Source: a virus
Length of the DNA: 64,000 nucleotides
Reading direction: 5' to 3' (one strand)
Virus record (IMG/VR): IMGVR_UViG_3300009161_000044
Span: 1 to 64,000 of that record
The notes below the pieces were generated by a model, which worked only from the letters and a program-made list of their open reading frames with translations, had not been told where the DNA came from and searched no databases. Within the stretch, counting starts at the first letter, position 1; every line of letters starts with the position of its first letter. The position numbers and the translations under genes are program-made. Of the stretch, positions 17,217-24,904 are shown one piece after another.

Positions 17217-18245
17217 CTAATCCACATATTTTACAAACTGCTGGGCAGAATTGCACCAGGATATGTTCTTCACTGTGTTGTGTACCTGCGCACGGGGAAT
17301 CTCAAAACACTTAGTTACAGCATAGGCCAGATCGCTGTTCATGTAACCGTTGACTCCGTTTACAATTTGATCTCGTGGACCCGTGACGTTGAACGCAGCA
17401 ACAGGAGTACCGCATGCCATAGCTTCCAGTATCACAATGCCGTAGGTGTCGGTGCAACTGGGGAATACAAACACGTCTGCAGCCTTGTAATAGCTGGCTA
17501 GTTCGTCCCCAAACTTGTAACCCGCAAAGTCAATATCGGGATACTTCTTTTTAAGACGCTTACGCTCGGGTCCGTTACCCACTACTACCTTGTGCAGCTC
17601 TACACCTGGAATGTAGAGTTTGCAGAATTCCTCAATGTTCTTTTCCTTACTAACACGCCCCACATACAGCAAGGTCTTAAAGGGCTGTTCTATCTTATGA
17701 TACAATCTAAAATGCTCATCGTACCCCTTCTCCATTACGGCGCTGTGCCAATTGGGGTTTTCGTTAGAGCTAGATTTGGAGGAGGTGATCACCAACTTTG
17801 AATCGCGATGGAACCAGTCAAAGTACCACTGTGTCCAACTCGTAGGAATACCCCACATAGCTTTAGCAAATTCAGGAAACTTGGTATGATATGCTGTGGT
17901 ATACTGTATGCCTAAATCCGTAAGCACTTGCCTAGCTTGGTATCCTAGCGGGCCCTCGGTGGCAATATGGAAACGAATGATGCTACTATCTGCTTGTAAT
18001 CGTAGTATGAGATTGCGCAGCAGCCGATACATGGTCATACGACGTACTAGTGCAAGGCTAACTTCCTTGTAGAAAGGAAACTTAACAGTTTTAAACTGAC
18101 TAGGTTCAATCAGTTCTACATCATAATTAGGTGGCAAGTTCTCGATAATGTTCTTGTAAGTGGTTACAACGCCGTTTACCTGTGGGTACCAAGCGTCAGT
18201 GACTATTACGATTTTTGTACGTCGTTCCAATATATTAACTCCCAT
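17217..18245 (-). CDS. GT4-family glycosyltransferase (MgtA-like)
   Basis: 342 aa GT-B enzyme. N-domain starts VTDAWYPQVNGVVTTYKN, typical of alpha-mannosyl or glucosyl transferases on lipid acceptors. C-domain has VGRVSKEKN and the donor-binding ExxxxxxxE motif in TYGIVILEAMACGTPV. It overlaps the LpxH-like gene by 40 bp. This pair (GT plus LpxH2-type phosphoesterase) occurs together in bacteria, suggesting a lipid-glycan modification. Confidence 0.87.
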   Translation of the reverse strand: MGVNILERRTKIVIVTDAWYPQVNGVVTTYKNIIENLPPNYDVELIEPSQFKTVKFPFYKEVSLALVRRMTMYRLLRNLILRLQADSSIIRFHIATEGPLGYQARQVLTDLGIQYTTAYHTKFPEFAKAMWGIPTSWTQWYFDWFHRDSKLVITSSKSSSNENPNWHSAVMEKGYDEHFRLYHKIEQPFKTLLYVGRVSKEKNIEEFCKLYIPGVELHKVVVGNGPERKRLKKKYPDIDFAGYKFGDELASYYKAADVFVFPSCTDTYGIVILEAMACGTPVAAFNVTGPRDQIVNGVNGYMNSDLAYAVTKCFEIPRAQVHNTVKNISWCNSAQQFVKYVD

Positions 18246-18967
18246 CGTCCGTCGGTGTGCTCGACTAGTGCAGTGCAGCTTTCAACCCAATCCCCGTCAT
18301 TCATGTAAGTAATGCCGTTGATATCTTTGATAACTGCCTTGTGTATGTGTCCGCAGATAATGCCATCTGCATGTTTGTTCTTGCAGTAGCCCGCAATCAA
18401 ATCCTCAAAGTCACTCATAAAGCTGACTGCTTCCTTGGTCTTGTGCTTGAGATATGCACTCAAGCTCCAATACTTTAGCCCCATCTTACGGCGTGCCCAT
18501 GCTAGTGCATTGTTAATGTCTAGCAGTATACCGTATGCAAAATCGCCTAGGTGATAGAGAAACTTGAGATGTCCGCGTAGTGCCGTGTCAAACATGTCGC
18601 CATGTATCACAATATACTGCTTACCATCTAGTCCGTGATGGCGATGATGATTTTTGATTTCAATATTGCCAAAGCTGAGATCATATTGCAGTGTCTCGCG
18701 CAGTGCTTCGTCATGGTTGCCCACAATGTAGACGACATGCGTGTCACGTTTGGCTGCGGTCAGTATACGACGCACCACATTGGTATGACTCTGTGGCCAA
18801 TAGACCTTGCGGCTTAGTCGCCAACCATCAATGATATCTCCTACCAGGAAAAGATTATCACAGGTGGTGTGCTTGAGGAAATCGCATAAAGCATCGGCTT
18901 TACAACCTTTTGTACCAAGGTGAATGTCCGAGATGAATACGGATCTATAGTGCGTGGTTGGGTGCAT
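18206..18967 (-). CDS. LpxH-like metallophosphoesterase
   Basis: 253 aa. Calcineurin-fold motifs in order: SDIHLGT, GDIIDGW, GNHDE, IHGDMFD, and GHIHKA, binding two metal ions. The pattern and C-terminal NDGDWVESCTALVEH match the UDP-2,3-diacylglucosamine pyrophosphatase (LpxH2) group, which act in lipid A synthesis. Whether the phage enzyme acts on lipid A is not shown. It overlaps the UV endonuclease gene by 23 bp. Confidence 0.83.
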   Translation of the reverse strand: MHPTTHYRSVFISDIHLGTKGCKADALCDFLKHTTCDNLFLVGDIIDGWRLSRKVYWPQSHTNVVRRILTAAKRDTHVVYIVGNHDEALRETLQYDLSFGNIEIKNHHRHHGLDGKQYIVIHGDMFDTALRGHLKFLYHLGDFAYGILLDINNALAWARRKMGLKYWSLSAYLKHKTKEAVSFMSDFEDLIAGYCKNKHADGIICGHIHKAVIKDINGITYMNDGDWVESCTALVEHTDGRWELIYWNDVQKS

Positions 18968-19985
18968 GTTGTGTCTCTTGCAGGGGCTTACGCATACTAT
19001 TTAGTTGCTCGTAGAGGCGCCTGCTGGCTTGATTCTTAGCCTTGCTTTCACACATCATGTCTGCCCAGGACAAGTGTTCTAGTGCCCACGTGTTAACAGC
19101 ACGGTTCCAGTAGAAGTCACTGTGCGCCCGCAGCTTCTGCTTTTTGTGCCCTAGCTCTAGTAGCAGCTTATGGTCAGGCAAGGTCTCGGCACAATGGTCT
19201 ACTAGAACGTCCTCACGAGATACGCTATAATGGATAACAGGCCTAACGCCACGCCAGCTATCCACCACACGTGAAACGCAACTATCGGAGGGTAGGATGT
19301 ACTCTGCGTCACGTATCCAATTATGATGTATGTCAAGCACAATAGGGACCAAATTGCCCAAACTAAGACAATCATCGAGCCCATATGTCATCTCCTCATT
19401 TTCGATAGTAATAGTGTTGCGAGCTTCGGGACTTAGGCGAGGGTACACGTCACGAATGCCCTGTGCGCCACGCCGTCCGGCAATATGCACGTTGATCTTG
19501 AAGTCCTGAAACGTTTTACCATACCCCATCCAACGTGCTAGAGTAGCATGGTATTCAAATTCTTCTATACTCCTTTCGACCACATCATCACGCTCACTAG
19601 CGAGTACAGTGAACTGGCCAGGATGAAAAGAAGTACGAACCCCAGTACTGCGAGCAAGGTTTCCCACTGGCTCAAGATGCTTTTCCGCATAAGCACGAAC
19701 GTCGCTACGTTGCCAAAAGTAACGCCAACTAGGCTCAGTAAAAACAGGCAGTATGTCGCTACCCAAACGAACCATTCGAAGTTGCTCATCTAATATCCCC
19801 ACACGAGCTACAAGGTTATATGCTGCGTCAATATTATGGACCATGATGTCCCATAGTCGCTGTTCGGCTACCTCACGAGTTTGGCGATTAAGCCAAGCCA
19901 CAGTGGTGCTACGGTTGTTTAGTTCTGGAACCGTTTCTAGTGAGTCGTCTACCCACTTACATGCAAAACCAATCTTGCCTAGCAT
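18945..19985 (-). CDS. uvsE: UV damage endonuclease (UvdE/UvsE)
   Basis: 346 aa TIM-barrel AP-endonuclease-like enzyme. Typical segments: MLGKIGFACKW at the start, RLGSDILPVF, TSFHPGQFTVLASE, KINVHIAGRRGAQ, TIENEE, and DIHHNW. It nicks 5' of UV photoproducts to start repair. Length fits the family plus a short C-terminal tail. A strong sigma70 promoter precedes it, so it is probably early. Confidence 0.92.
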   Translation of the reverse strand: MLGKIGFACKWVDDSLETVPELNNRSTTVAWLNRQTREVAEQRLWDIMVHNIDAAYNLVARVGILDEQLRMVRLGSDILPVFTEPSWRYFWQRSDVRAYAEKHLEPVGNLARSTGVRTSFHPGQFTVLASERDDVVERSIEEFEYHATLARWMGYGKTFQDFKINVHIAGRRGAQGIRDVYPRLSPEARNTITIENEEMTYGLDDCLSLGNLVPIVLDIHHNWIRDAEYILPSDSCVSRVVDSWRGVRPVIHYSVSREDVLVDHCAETLPDHKLLLELGHKKQKLRAHSDFYWNRAVNTWALEHLSWADMMCESKAKNQASRRLYEQLNSMRKPLQETQHAPNHAL

Positions 19986-20014
19986 ACTGTACTCGTAGTA
20001 ATGAACATGCGTGT

Positions 20015-20043
20015 ATTATACATGAAGTAGATGCACAAGTCAA
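20015..20043 (-). promoter_or_regulatory. Sigma70 promoter for uvsE-lpxH-GT operon
   Basis: TTGACT at 20043-20038, 17-bp spacer, TATAAT at 20020-20015, 30 bp before the uvsE start. The -35 begins directly after the T-run of the upstream terminator. Confidence 0.85.
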
Positions 20044-20069
20044 AAGAAAAGGCGCAAGATGCGCCTTTT
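20044..20069. terminator. Terminator after the outer-membrane barrel gene
   Basis: AAAAGGCGCA-AGA-TGCGCCTTTT is a near-perfect palindrome with T-runs on both strands, followed on the minus strand by TTTTCTTTTG. It ends transcription of the barrel gene and borders the next promoter. Confidence 0.88.
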
Positions 20070-20087
20070 CCTAAGGTACAAGTTGGA

Positions 20088-20522
20088 TTAGAACTTGTAG
20101 ACTACGCCCGCAAACACGCGGCTACCATCCCAACTACCTTCACCAATTTGGTAACGGTAATCAGCGGTTAGCGACAGCTTGTCCACTAGTGGTAGTGTTG
20201 CGCCAACACCAACCTGGACCAATGTTACGTTATTGCCACGGTCTGGATCAACCATAGCTAGACCTGCTTTGGCTACAACGCTTGCACCCAATACCTTAGC
20301 AACGTCATAGGTACCAAGTACGCCATAACGGTTAACCTCGGAACGCTTGTCCAACTCTACTGCGACACCGTATGGTCCGTGTAGTGGTAGGCTGGCACTT
20401 ACGCCCAATGTGCTATCACCCTTGCGACCAGCATTATCCCAACCGGCATTAACGCCAACGTCTGCAGCTTGGGCTGTTCCCATTGCTGCGGCCAATAGTG
20501 TTGCAAAAATAATCTTCTTCAT
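20088..20522 (-). CDS. Small outer-membrane beta-barrel protein
   Basis: 144 aa from the ATG at 20522. Signal peptide MKKIIFATLLAAAMGTAQA, then alternating beta strands separated by short turns and a C-terminal ...VVYKF, the outer-membrane insertion signature. The size fits an 8-stranded barrel. Phage barrels such as lambda Lom alter the host surface; this could exclude superinfection or mask a receptor, which is inference. An in-frame upstream start would extend it into the preceding terminator and is unlikely. Confidence 0.8.
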   Translation of the reverse strand: MKKIIFATLLAAAMGTAQAADVGVNAGWDNAGRKGDSTLGVSASLPLHGPYGVAVELDKRSEVNRYGVLGTYDVAKVLGASVVAKAGLAMVDPDRGNNVTLVQVGVGATLPLVDKLSLTADYRYQIGEGSWDGSRVFAGVVYKF

Positions 20523-20536
20523 AATATACCTCTTGT

Positions 20537-20564
20537 AATAAAAAATGCAGCATCGCTGCTGCAT
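20537..20564 (-). terminator. Terminator/attenuator just before the barrel gene
   Basis: ATGCAGCA-GCGA-TGCTGCAT followed by TTTTTTATT on the minus strand, after the gene ending at 20600. Its T-run is only ~15 nt before the barrel ATG, leaving no room for a promoter in between, so the barrel gene may be expressed by read-through. Confidence 0.85.
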
Positions 20565-20599
20565 TAATATTTAACGAAGCATTTGGTCTACGCCAAAAA

Positions 20600-21451
20600 T
20601 CATAGGTACTTGTTTAAAATTTCTTCCCAGGATATGTTGGAATCGTCTTCCTCGCTTACAGGGTTACGCTGGTCTTGTTTGACCGGGTTATCATCCTTAC
20701 GACGGTCGCCAGAAACTATGGCAGCCACATTAGATTTACCAATACGCTTTAGTAGGAACAGCAGGTGGGCATCATTATGGTCTTTAAGATATAGCTCACC
20801 GTTCACATCAATTAATCCAATTGGGTTTGCATTATTGTAATCAACCAACTTTTCCTTAAAGTTAGGCTCTCTGAGGAATAAACTGAGTTGATTTCTAATA
20901 GGAGTACTATCGGGAATTTTTAATCCCATTTTAATTAATAGGGTACTCAATATTTTAGGATCTATTTTCTTATCAAATACAGAAATTTTATCAATTTTTT
21001 CTGTAGGGACTTCTGGGGCGTCGGTTCCCATAGAGAAATCAGTCCAGGTACCGGCGCTCAGATTTGCCAAAGTTTTAACTATACCAGCGTCGTGGTGCAG
21101 TTTGCCAGACTGCCCAGAATCTGTGCCTAATTCTTTATGCGAAAATATGCTATAGAGTTTTATGGTCTTATCATCACCGCTTTGTACAATACTATAAACC
21201 AAATTAACATCACCTGCTAGGTGCATGTGACGTAAATTTTCTCCCTGTACTGCACCCCGCAACGGACCACCCGAGCTAAATGCTTTGTCATAACTGCTAA
21301 CTGAAGGAATTATTCCTGACGGATTCTGATTATAAAAATCTATTTTCTTTTTTAGAAAATCCAACAATTTTTCATCTAGAAAATCAAAACGTGGGCGTTG
21401 ATTTTCTAGATATTCGTCAAATCGTGAGGATTGTTTTACGAGTAATGCCAT
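20600..21451 (-). CDS. Protein with YafQ/RelE-like toxin domain
   Basis: 283 aa. Residues ~62-115 read as a YafQ/RelE-type core: GPLRGAVQGENLRHMHL, VNLVYSIVQ, then IKLYSIFSHKELG, matching the LxGxxxGxRxxHhxxDxxLhY and hxLhxxGsHxeLF pattern of YafQ. YafQ-family toxins cleave mRNA on the ribosome. Flanking regions are charged, helical and unknown; the C-terminus is acidic (SEEDDSNISWEEIL). No antitoxin gene is evident. It could be a virion or early host-takeover protein. Confidence 0.6.
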   Translation of the reverse strand: MALLVKQSSRFDEYLENQRPRFDFLDEKLLDFLKKKIDFYNQNPSGIIPSVSSYDKAFSSGGPLRGAVQGENLRHMHLAGDVNLVYSIVQSGDDKTIKLYSIFSHKELGTDSGQSGKLHHDAGIVKTLANLSAGTWTDFSMGTDAPEVPTEKIDKISVFDKKIDPKILSTLLIKMGLKIPDSTPIRNQLSLFLREPNFKEKLVDYNNANPIGLIDVNGELYLKDHNDAHLLFLLKRIGKSNVAAIVSGDRRKDDNPVKQDQRNPVSEEDDSNISWEEILNKYL

Positions 21452-21675
21452 TAGTTTGGGTCAGCCTTCTTCCGTGCTGCAATACGAGCTTCCAACATCT
21501 TCACATAATCTTCCGCCAGCACGGGCTTGCTCCACTCTGCGGGGTCGTTCGCCATACGAATAACCTGTGCTACATCTTCGCTACAGAAGCCAGTATCGTT
21601 GTGCTGTTCCACGTGCTCGAGAAGAGCTTTGTCGGAGAGATTGTTGTAATAGTTGTTGACTTCTTTCAGCTTCAT
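21451..21675 (-). CDS. Small paralogous protein A (74 aa)
   Basis: Shares a core with the next gene: L-EH-EQHNDTGFCSEDVAQVIRMANDPAEW against L-EELDQDNDTGFRTEDLVRIVRAANDPAAW. Helical, acidic. ATG overlaps the stop of nothing upstream; its stop codon shares a base with the start of the YafQ-like gene. An AATAAATA box with an AAGGAA ribosome binding site lies upstream. Function unknown. Confidence 0.7.
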   Translation of the reverse strand: MKLKEVNNYYNNLSDKALLEHVEQHNDTGFCSEDVAQVIRMANDPAEWSKPVLAEDYVKMLEARIAARKKADPN

Positions 21676-21699
21676 ATGATGTTCCTTGTGAGATATTTA

Positions 21700-21957
21700 T
21701 TAGTGTTTGGTAAAATTCATCTGTGCAATCTGCTGAGCCATTTCCTCTGCAATTTGTTCGCAGCCAGGCATTGCCTGTACGGACTTTAGCAGTTCCTGCA
21801 GAAGCTGTTCACCAGTCATGGACTCGCCCCATGCGGCGGGATCGTTTGCTGCCCGCACAATCCTAACCAAGTCTTCGGTACGGAAACCAGTATCATTATC
21901 CTGATCCAGTTCCTCGTACAGTTCCAGATCGGTCATTGCGTTGTAGTCCTTTTCCAT
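21700..21957 (-). CDS. Small paralogous protein B (85 aa)
   Basis: Tandem paralogue of protein A with the DNDTGF-xxED-xxVRxANDPAxW core (residues ~18-45) and a longer C-terminal helix. The duplication is recent enough to be obvious by eye. A GTAAATA box ends 4 nt before the ATG, suggesting a leaderless late transcript. Confidence 0.7.
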   Translation of the reverse strand: MEKDYNAMTDLELYEELDQDNDTGFRTEDLVRIVRAANDPAAWGESMTGEQLLQELLKSVQAMPGCEQIAEEMAQQIAQMNFTKH

Positions 21958-21971
21958 ATGGTATTTACGCC

Positions 21972-22361
21972 TCAGACCAACACAGGACCAAGGAGAAATC
22001 CAGGCTTAACACCGCTGAGGTAACCGTAGGGCACACCAAGATGGAACTCGAGGTAGCTGATGTCGCCAAGGGTTTCGTGCGCGTCGTCCAGGAAGCGGAT
22101 AGCGTCCGCACGAGTGGCGCCGGCTACAGTATCCAGGATTTTCTGAATACGTGCTTCGGTGGCAGCGATCGCTGCTTGGTGCGCGGCCTCTTCCTCGCGG
22201 TTGGAGTGACCAAGGTCTTCGATCAGCTCGTCCCAAATACGCTGCTTGCCCGCGTCGTCGGCAGCATGCCACTCGGACCAAAAGTATTCGCGAGGGCGAT
22301 AGCCGTGGGCGTCCTTGTGCAGGTCGCTGACAATGTGAGCGTCGAAGGTGTACTGAGTCAT
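21972..22361 (-). CDS. Hypothetical protein (129 aa), GC-rich
   Basis: I start at MTQYTFDAHIV (22361), 1 bp after the stop of the zinc-finger gene; longer in-frame starts would overlap that gene. Helical, with Ala/Glu-rich stretch NREEEAAHQAAIAATEARIQ and a C-terminal hydrophobic tail. The DNA is visibly more GC-rich than the window average. No family recognised. Confidence 0.65.
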   Translation of the reverse strand: MTQYTFDAHIVSDLHKDAHGYRPREYFWSEWHAADDAGKQRIWDELIEDLGHSNREEEAAHQAAIAATEARIQKILDTVAGATRADAIRFLDDAHETLGDISYLEFHLGVPYGYLSGVKPGFLLGPVLV

Positions 22362-22362
22362 A

Positions 22363-22551
22363 TTACTTGCTCCCTTGGAAGTACTTACCCGTGCCGCCAC
22401 AACCGTAGCAAACGTAAGGGCAGCCCGTTTCATCGTAGCCGTGGTCACCGCAGCCGTCGCAGCTGGGGCAAATGTTCTGGTGCTGGTAGTAGAGCTCGAC
22501 GCTCACAATGCGGAGCTCTTCGGAGTATTCAAGCCACGTTTTGATCTGCAT
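22363..22551 (-). CDS. Small zinc-finger protein (62 aa), DnaJ-type cysteine repeats
   Basis: Two CxxCxGxG-like knuckles: CPSCDGCGDHG and CYGCGGTGKY with another Cys pair between, as in the DnaJ cysteine-rich domain. There is no J-domain. Probably binds zinc and an unfolded or nucleic-acid partner. It is the first gene behind a sigma70 promoter, with ribosome binding site GGAGCAGAGC before the ATG. Confidence 0.75.
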   Translation of the reverse strand: MQIKTWLEYSEELRIVSVELYYQHQNICPSCDGCGDHGYDETGCPYVCYGCGGTGKYFQGSK

Positions 22552-22582
22552 GCTCTGCTCCTTTCCCTAACCCTATGTGCAT

Positions 22583-22611
22583 ATTATAGGGTCAAGTAGA
22601 GCTGCTTGCAA
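22583..22611 (-). promoter_or_regulatory. Sigma70 promoter, copy 1 of a recurring type
   Basis: TTGCAA at 22611-22606, 17-bp spacer, TATAAT at 22588-22583, then a leader ATGCACATAGGGTTAGGG that recurs almost unchanged at 25.2 kb. It drives the zinc-finger gene. Confidence 0.85.
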
Positions 22612-22640
22612 CCAAAATTTTACCAATTTTTCAGCAGATT

Positions 22641-22698
22641 GCGTAAGTTGTTGATTTTATTGGGAATTTAGTTTTCTAGCAAAATCAATGACTTACGC
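22641..22698. repeat. Dispersed palindromic repeat, copy 1 (full)
   Basis: GCGTAAGTTGTTGATTT and AAATCAATGACTTACGC flank a 24-nt loop with TATTGGGAATTTAGTTTTC. The arms pair along 17 positions, with two G-U wobbles if transcribed from the plus strand. It lies between the stop of one small gene and the promoter of the next. See the other copies at 25.26, 54.98 and 57.55 kb. Confidence 0.9.
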
Positions 22699-22910
22699 TA
22701 CCGCTCCAAAATATCAGGGAGAATTTCCAGGTGAATTACGGACAGCTTTTCGCTTAGGCTATTTTCCAGCTCGTCCTTTAGGATGTTGACCAAATGGTCA
22801 AATTCTACTGGGTCAAATCTTCCACCATTGTTGTGCAGTGCAGCCAATGGTTCAAGGTCGCCATCGCTGCGCTTGTAGGCAATAACGTAGGAGTTCTTCT
22901 TGTACTTCAT
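22698..22910 (-). CDS. Hypothetical protein (70 aa)
   Basis: Basic N-terminus (MKYKKNSYVIAYKRSDG) and an amphipathic helical middle. Its stop codon abuts the palindromic repeat. 8 bp separate it from the next upstream gene. No family recognised. Confidence 0.6.
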   Translation of the reverse strand: MKYKKNSYVIAYKRSDGDLEPLAALHNNGGRFDPVEFDHLVNILKDELENSLSEKLSVIHLEILPDILER

Positions 22911-22918
22911 GATATACC

Positions 22919-23104
22919 TTAGTAGTGAACTAGAATAGGTTTAGGTTCGTGAGAACCGTCTAGTTGTTTGAGATGATCAAAGTATACACAAGCTTGGTCG
23001 AGACTGCAAGTGGTTTGGTACAGTTGCCACCAACCAAAAATACCAAACCCGCGCCGCCACTCCACTGTATACAGTTTGCCATGCTGTACTACTCGAGCTT
23101 TCAC
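22919..23104 (-). CDS. Hypothetical protein (61 aa)
   Basis: Short, aromatic-rich protein (VEWRRGFGIFGWWQLYQT), possibly a small beta-sheet fold. Start overlaps the upstream stop by 4 bp (ATGA). Function unknown. Confidence 0.6.
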   Translation of the reverse strand: MKARVVQHGKLYTVEWRRGFGIFGWWQLYQTTCSLDQACVYFDHLKQLDGSHEPKPILVHY

Positions 23105-23370
23105 GCCTCACCCCTCGCACGGATGTCAGCCGCAATCGCCTCGGCAGCGTTAAACCACCCTGCTTCGTATGTGCCCACCATCATGGGTTCCTTAGGGCCA
23201 CCGTAGGAGTTGGCAATCCGCGCACACGCCTTACGCTCGGCAGCGGCGACAATTTGAGCAAAACGCTCTACACCATAGCAATCAAAGCTGAAGGTCTCTC
23301 GCCCGCGGCTGTCCTTTTCAACGTCGCCGGCCTCCCGCGCCCAGCGGATGATGTCTTCACGATTCATCAC
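23101..23370 (-). CDS. Small phage protein of the NREDIIRxAREAG type, copy 1
   Basis: 89 aa beginning MMNREDIIRWAREAG and containing ERFAQIVAAAERKACA. This pattern is widespread in short accessory genes of proteobacterial phages. A paralogue lies at 24.4 kb. Coupled to both neighbours by 4-bp overlaps. Function unknown. Confidence 0.75.
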   Translation of the reverse strand: MMNREDIIRWAREAGDVEKDSRGRETFSFDCYGVERFAQIVAAAERKACARIANSYGGPKEPMMVGTYEAGWFNAAEAIAADIRARGEA

Positions 23371-23564
23371 TCAAATCCAAAATGAGTTTTAAGGTCCTGA
23401 GCTAGCAAGTGCCCATGCTCCCAGTTACGGGAGGCATAGTTGGCACATTCTTGAATAATCAACTCAGCAAACTTTTCAGGATCCAGTTCACCTGCAACAT
23501 AATCACCGTTGCTGTCAACGGCCAGTGCTCGGTCGTAGAGTTTTGCAATTCGTTGGTTCATCAC
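23367..23564 (-). CDS. Hypothetical protein (65 aa)
   Basis: MMNQRIAKLYDRAL, then DPEKFAELIIQECANYAS. The FAELIIxECxxx helix also occurs in the next upstream gene (FAELIVRECVTVVA), so the two are paralogues. 4-bp overlap on both sides. Confidence 0.65.
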   Translation of the reverse strand: MMNQRIAKLYDRALAVDSNGDYVAGELDPEKFAELIIQECANYASRNWEHGHLLAQDLKTHFGFE

Positions 23565-23788
23565 TCAATTCCAAAGTGTTGTTGAATCTTGCTTGCATAA
23601 GTGCTGGCGGGTTCACGATGGTCGACCGCATCTGCTACAACTGTAACACATTCCCGCACAATCAACTCAGCAAACTTGTCACGATACAACTGATGAAATT
23701 CTGAGAGACCGCCAGCATTTACAGTGGCGAGTTGCACTGCCGCAAAGTCTTGTGCCTGTTCAGAAAGTTTAACAATTCCTTTAATCAT
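23561..23788 (-). CDS. Hypothetical protein (75 aa), paralogue of downstream gene
   Basis: Shares the KFAELIVRECV helix and the C-terminal HFGIE/HFGFE ending with the 65-aa neighbour. Helical; function unknown. Coupled by 4-bp overlaps. Confidence 0.65.
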   Translation of the reverse strand: MIKGIVKLSEQAQDFAAVQLATVNAGGLSEFHQLYRDKFAELIVRECVTVVADAVDHREPASTYASKIQQHFGIE

Positions 23789-23979
23789 CGACCTACAACC
23801 TCCATGCGCTTCTGTAGTGCTACCATACCCTCGCGATACGTCTCAAGTTGGTCTCGCGCTTGCATAAGCGCCGTATGCTTATGGGCATCATGGCTAATGC
23901 GCTGTTCGATGTCAATAGCCTTGTTCACATTGCGAATGGCTAGATTGAGTGCCTCAATCAAGTCTTGATATTCGTTCAT
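23785..23979 (-). CDS. Coiled-coil hypothetical protein (64 aa)
   Basis: I start at MNEYQDLIEALNLAIRNV (23979), which overlaps the upstream stop as ATGA; the longer frame to 24138 is a shadow. The whole protein reads as one long helix with heptad-like leucines. Confidence 0.65.
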   Translation of the reverse strand: MNEYQDLIEALNLAIRNVNKAIDIEQRISHDAHKHTALMQARDQLETYREGMVALQKRMEVVGR

Positions 23980-24191
23980 GGGCGTTCCGTCACACGATAG
24001 GCCACCGTGCGTCCATTTGGCGAACTGCGGCGCGGGATCGTTCGTTCGGACTGCTGAACTGCAGCCAACATCTCCGTGACATAGGCCAGCTTGTTGTTGG
24101 CTTCGGTCAGTGAGGCATGGGAACTCAAGGTATCCCAACGCGAGGGACGGGTTTCAAATTCCAACAGTCGTTCAACAATATAATGACTCAT
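23976..24191 (-). CDS. Hypothetical protein (71 aa)
   Basis: Helical N-terminal two thirds (ASLTEANNKLAYVTEMLAAV) with a basic C-terminus (RTIPRRSSPNGRTVAYR). Coupled by ATGA overlaps to both neighbours. Function unknown. Confidence 0.6.
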   Translation of the reverse strand: MSHYIVERLLEFETRPSRWDTLSSHASLTEANNKLAYVTEMLAAVQQSERTIPRRSSPNGRTVAYRVTERP

Positions 24192-24391
24192 TGCTGCTCT
24201 CCCAAAATTGCCTGTACCTGTTTCTGCTTGAGACCTAGCGTTTGGGCAATGCGTCGCACCCCGTATGCATGGTCACGATGTAAGTGTAGCACCATTGTGC
24301 GGTTGATTGCAACCAGTAATGCGGTCTTGTCCACACCACTGCCGCTGGTCATGAGATTGTACAACTGCGATTCGGTTAGGGTAGGCATCAC
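24188..24391 (-). CDS. Small helix-turn-helix-like protein (67 aa)
   Basis: The C-terminal half AYGVRRIAQTLGLKQKQVQAI reads (in parts RRIAQTLGLK, QVQAILG) as a helix-turn-helix of the type RxIAxxLGLxxxxVxxxL. Likely a small DNA-binding protein. Coupled to both neighbours. Confidence 0.6.
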   Translation of the reverse strand: MMPTLTESQLYNLMTSGSGVDKTALLVAINRTMVLHLHRDHAYGVRRIAQTLGLKQKQVQAILGEQQ

Positions 24392-24621
24392 TGCCCCTTT
24401 GCACGGATAAGTTTGGCGGCATATTCAGTCCAGCACTCTGCTCCGTCGCCATAGGTGTCAATGCTGTCACACACCTTCGCACACGCCTCACGCTCGGCAG
24501 CGGCGACGAGGGCGGCAAAGCGTTCAAGTTCTTCATCGGATACACTCCAAGGATTCATTAGGTGATTCGGTTCGGTAAACCCAGCCTCTCGTGCCATGCG
24601 GATGATGTCATCGCGTTCCAT
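24388..24621 (-). CDS. Small phage protein of the NREDIIRxAREAG type, copy 2
   Basis: 77 aa: MERDDIIRMAREAGFTEP and ERFAALVAAAEREACA match copy 1 at 23.1 kb. Carries a C-terminal helix ending AAKLIRAKGQ. Function unknown; the copies bracket the block of tiny genes. Confidence 0.75.
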   Translation of the reverse strand: MERDDIIRMAREAGFTEPNHLMNPWSVSDEELERFAALVAAAEREACAKVCDSIDTYGDGAECWTEYAAKLIRAKGQ

Positions 24622-24836
24622 TACTTCACCTCCACAGTCTTAAGAGACTCTTTACTGATGCATTCATAGCCACCATATACTTCCATGTAAATACCATTAG
24701 CATTTACGCAAGCATCAGCTCTCTTATCCAGTTCTGATATAACAAAAAATTGTGCAATAAACAGAAAAATAGAAAACAACATAATGCTAATCAAAAAAAT
24801 ATTGAAAATCTTTTCAAGAATCCATTTAAAACTCAT
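24621..24836 (-). CDS. Small membrane protein (71 aa)
   Basis: Start at MSFKWILEKIF (24836). One long hydrophobic helix (FNIFLISIMLFSIFLFIAQF) then an external part with two Cys (CVNANG, YECIS), which could be disulphide-bonded in the periplasm. AT-rich, unlike its neighbours. Its start lies inside the end of the 22-aa gene. Confidence 0.65.
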   Translation of the reverse strand: MSFKWILEKIFNIFLISIMLFSIFLFIAQFFVISELDKRADACVNANGIYMEVYGGYECISKESLKTVEVK

Positions 24837-24894
24837 TACTGTACGCAGTGCTGTAGCCACGATCGTACGAGTCATCACCGTTATAGCAAGGCAT
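24826..24894 (-). CDS. Micro-ORF (22 aa)
   Basis: MPCYNGDDSYDRGYSTAYSN + EF, from ATG 24894 to TAA 24826, with a strong GAGGAG ribosome binding site 6 bp upstream. It overlaps the start of the membrane protein gene by 11 bp, so translation of both may be coupled. Tyr/Ser/Asp-rich; function unknown. Confidence 0.5.
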   Translation of the reverse strand: MPCYNGDDSYDRGYSTAYSNEF

Positions 24895-24904
24895 ACGTTA
24901 CTCC

